Assembly (NCBI GenBank): GCA_913061335.1
Contig: CAJXTP010000138.1
Coordinates: 1-7,713 of the forward strand
Length of the DNA: 7,713 nucleotides
Reading direction: 5' to 3'
Origin: an uncultured Loktanella sp.
GTDB lineage: Bacteria; Pseudomonadota; Alphaproteobacteria; Rhodobacterales; Rhodobacteraceae
The notes beneath the pieces are model-generated. The model saw only the letters and a program-made list of their open reading frames with translations. It was not told where the DNA came from and did no database searches. This document shows, one piece after another, positions 6,799-7,713 of the stretch. Position numbers and translations under genes: made by a program. How positions within the stretch are numbered: the stretch's first letter is position 1; every line of letters begins with the position of its first letter.

Positions 6799-6836
6799 GA
6801 AAAAGGGGCCGATCAGCAATGATCGGCCCCTTTTTC
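6799..6836. terminator. Bidirectional intrinsic terminator between convergent genes
   Basis: A perfect 17-bp inverted repeat (6799-6815 with 6820-6836) closes on a GCAA (GNRA) tetraloop. The core GGGGCCGATC is flanked by five A on the left and five T on the right, so each strand carries a GC-rich stem followed by a U run. It sits two bases after the soeC stop and 20 bases from the stop of the convergent ABC ATPase gene, so it can serve both. It is the only clear terminator in the window. Confidence 0.93.
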
Positions 6837-6856
6837 TATGTGAAAGCGAATAGGCC

Positions 6857-7671
6857 CTAGCCGCGAATACGGGCCTCGGTTTCGCCGTCGAACAGGTAAA
6901 TGCGGGATTTGTCGATTGTGACACCAACACGGTCCCCCGTCGATGATCGATCGTCGCCGCGCTCCTCAATAACGATCCGCTCGCCAGTTTCCCCCGCCAG
7001 ATAGACAAATGACACGCCGCCAAGGCTTTCGGTCATTTCAACTGTGTGCGTGTCGCCGTTCGGGTCGACCATCAGGTGTTCGGCGCGCATGCCGACTGTA
7101 ACTTTTTTGCCGGAATATGTAGGCGCAATCACACCGTCAAAGCTGGTCTTCATGCCAGGTACAGATACAGCGCCGTCGCCCGCCACACCTTCAAGGAAAT
7201 TCATCGCAGGTGAACCGATAAAGCCCGCGACGAATTTGTTATCAGGATCGCGGTACAGTTCCATTGGAGAACCAACCTGTTCGATGATCCCCATGCGCAG
7301 CACAACGATTTTGTCGGCCAGTGTCATCGCCTCGACCTGATCATGTGTCACATAGATCATCGTGGCGCCGATTTCTTTGTGCAGACGTGCAATTTCGACC
7401 CGCATCTCGACGCGCAGTTCGGCATCAAGATTGGACAACGGTTCGTCGAACAAGAACACCTCTGGGCCACGCACAATCGCACGGCCAATGGACACGCGCT
7501 GTCGCTGACCACCAGAAAGGGCGGCGGGCTTGCGGTCTAAATATGGTTCCAGTTTCAGAATGCGCGTCGCTTCTGCCACCTTTTCAGTGATCACCGCCTT
7601 GGGATGGCCATTCATCTTAAGACCAAAACCCATGTTATCGCGCACGGTCATATGTGGATAAAGCGCGTAGG
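6857..7671 (-). CDS. Sugar ABC transporter ATP-binding protein (MalK/UgpC type), N-terminus missing
   Basis: Partial gene: it reads leftward from the adapter junction at 7671 to the TAG at 6857-6859, giving about 270 residues. The N-terminal ~80-90 residues with Walker A are lost; the insert begins just after the expected Q-loop, at YALYPHMTV. Visible ATPase motifs are the signature LSGGQRQRV (LSGGQ at 7505-7519), Walker B VFLFDEP followed by the D-loop SNLD (7439-7459 for Walker B), and the H-loop His in YVTHDQVEAMTLAD (7343-7345). After GFIGSPAMNFLEG comes the C-terminal OB/TOBE regulatory region containing VGMRAEHL, typical of MalK, UgpC and ThuK ATPases that power CUT1 uptake of oligosaccharides, polyols or glycerol-3-phosphate. 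The substrate cannot be told from the ATPase alone. It is convergent with the soe operon and probably belongs to a separate transport operon beyond the window. An ATG at 7651 is internal, not the true start. Confidence 0.93.
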
Positions 7672-7713
7672 CTGTCTCTTATACACATCTGACGCTGCCG
7701 ACGAATAGAGAGG
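7672..7713 (-). other. Nextera transposase adapter with i5 index (library artefact)
   Basis: Positions 7672-7690 are the mosaic end in reverse complement (CTGTCTCTTATACACATCT), and 7691-7704 complete the Nextera read-1 adapter. Positions 7705-7712 (ATAGAGAG) equal the reverse complement of the i5 index CTCTCTAT (N502/S502, from memory), followed by one base of the P5 side. This is not genomic sequence. Confidence 0.97.

Noticed and set aside
7321..7590. Plus-strand ORFs opposite the ABC ATPase
   Set aside because: Shadows of a clearly conserved minus-strand ATPase; no similarity or start signals.
38..7671. CRISPR array, tRNA/rRNA, insertion sequence or phage element
   Set aside because: No repeated spacer units, cloverleaf, transposase or terminal inverted repeats seen apart from the Tn5 mosaic ends of the library adapters. 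No gene-free stretch exceeds about 60 bases.

Overview
The window is one tagmented DNA molecule. Nextera-type adapter sequence occupies both ends (about 1-37 and 7672-7713), so the genuine insert is 38-7671. The genes at either edge are cut by library construction, not by biology. Protein similarity (recognised by eye) and gene order suggest an alphaproteobacterium of the Rhodobacterales/Roseobacter type with moderately high GC. There is no rRNA or other marker gene to confirm this.

Layout: positions 38-6796 form a tight plus-strand operon. It runs from the C-terminal end of a phosphate acetyltransferase (pta, 38-301), to acetate kinase (ackA, 298-1359), to a TSUP-family sulfite/organosulfur anion exporter (TauE/SafE type, 1356-2117). 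It then continues through a three-subunit molybdenum iron-sulfur oxidoreductase: catalytic subunit (2129-4957), four-cluster ferredoxin subunit (5145-5924) and DmsC-like membrane anchor (5924-6796). A small 64-residue single-span membrane protein (4954-5148) sits between the first two subunits. Five of the six junctions overlap by 1 or 4 bases and the sixth is an 11-base gap carrying a ribosome binding site. The operon ends at a perfect 17-bp GNRA-loop hairpin (6799-6836) that can terminate transcription from both sides. Beyond it, convergent on the minus strand, lies the 3' part of a MalK/UgpC-type sugar ABC transporter ATPase (6857-7671).

Inferred function: the three-subunit enzyme is best read as SoeABC, the cytoplasmic sulfite dehydrogenase that passes electrons to the quinone pool. 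The catalytic subunit has no Tat signal, has a Cys in the molybdenum-ligand position, and is linked to pta, ackA and a TauE-like gene. This is the lower half of C2-sulfonate (taurine, isethionate, sulfoacetate) dissimilation. Sulfoacetaldehyde acetyltransferase (Xsc, expected upstream but not in the window) would release acetyl phosphate and sulfite. Pta and AckA would take the acetyl phosphate to acetyl-CoA or to acetate plus ATP. Sulfite would be exported by the TSUP protein or oxidised to sulfate by SoeABC.

The two points most worth a second look are the acetate kinase, which has Gly where the family has its catalytic Asp (FGTAFH instead of FDTAFH), and the translationally coupled small membrane protein inside the soe operon.
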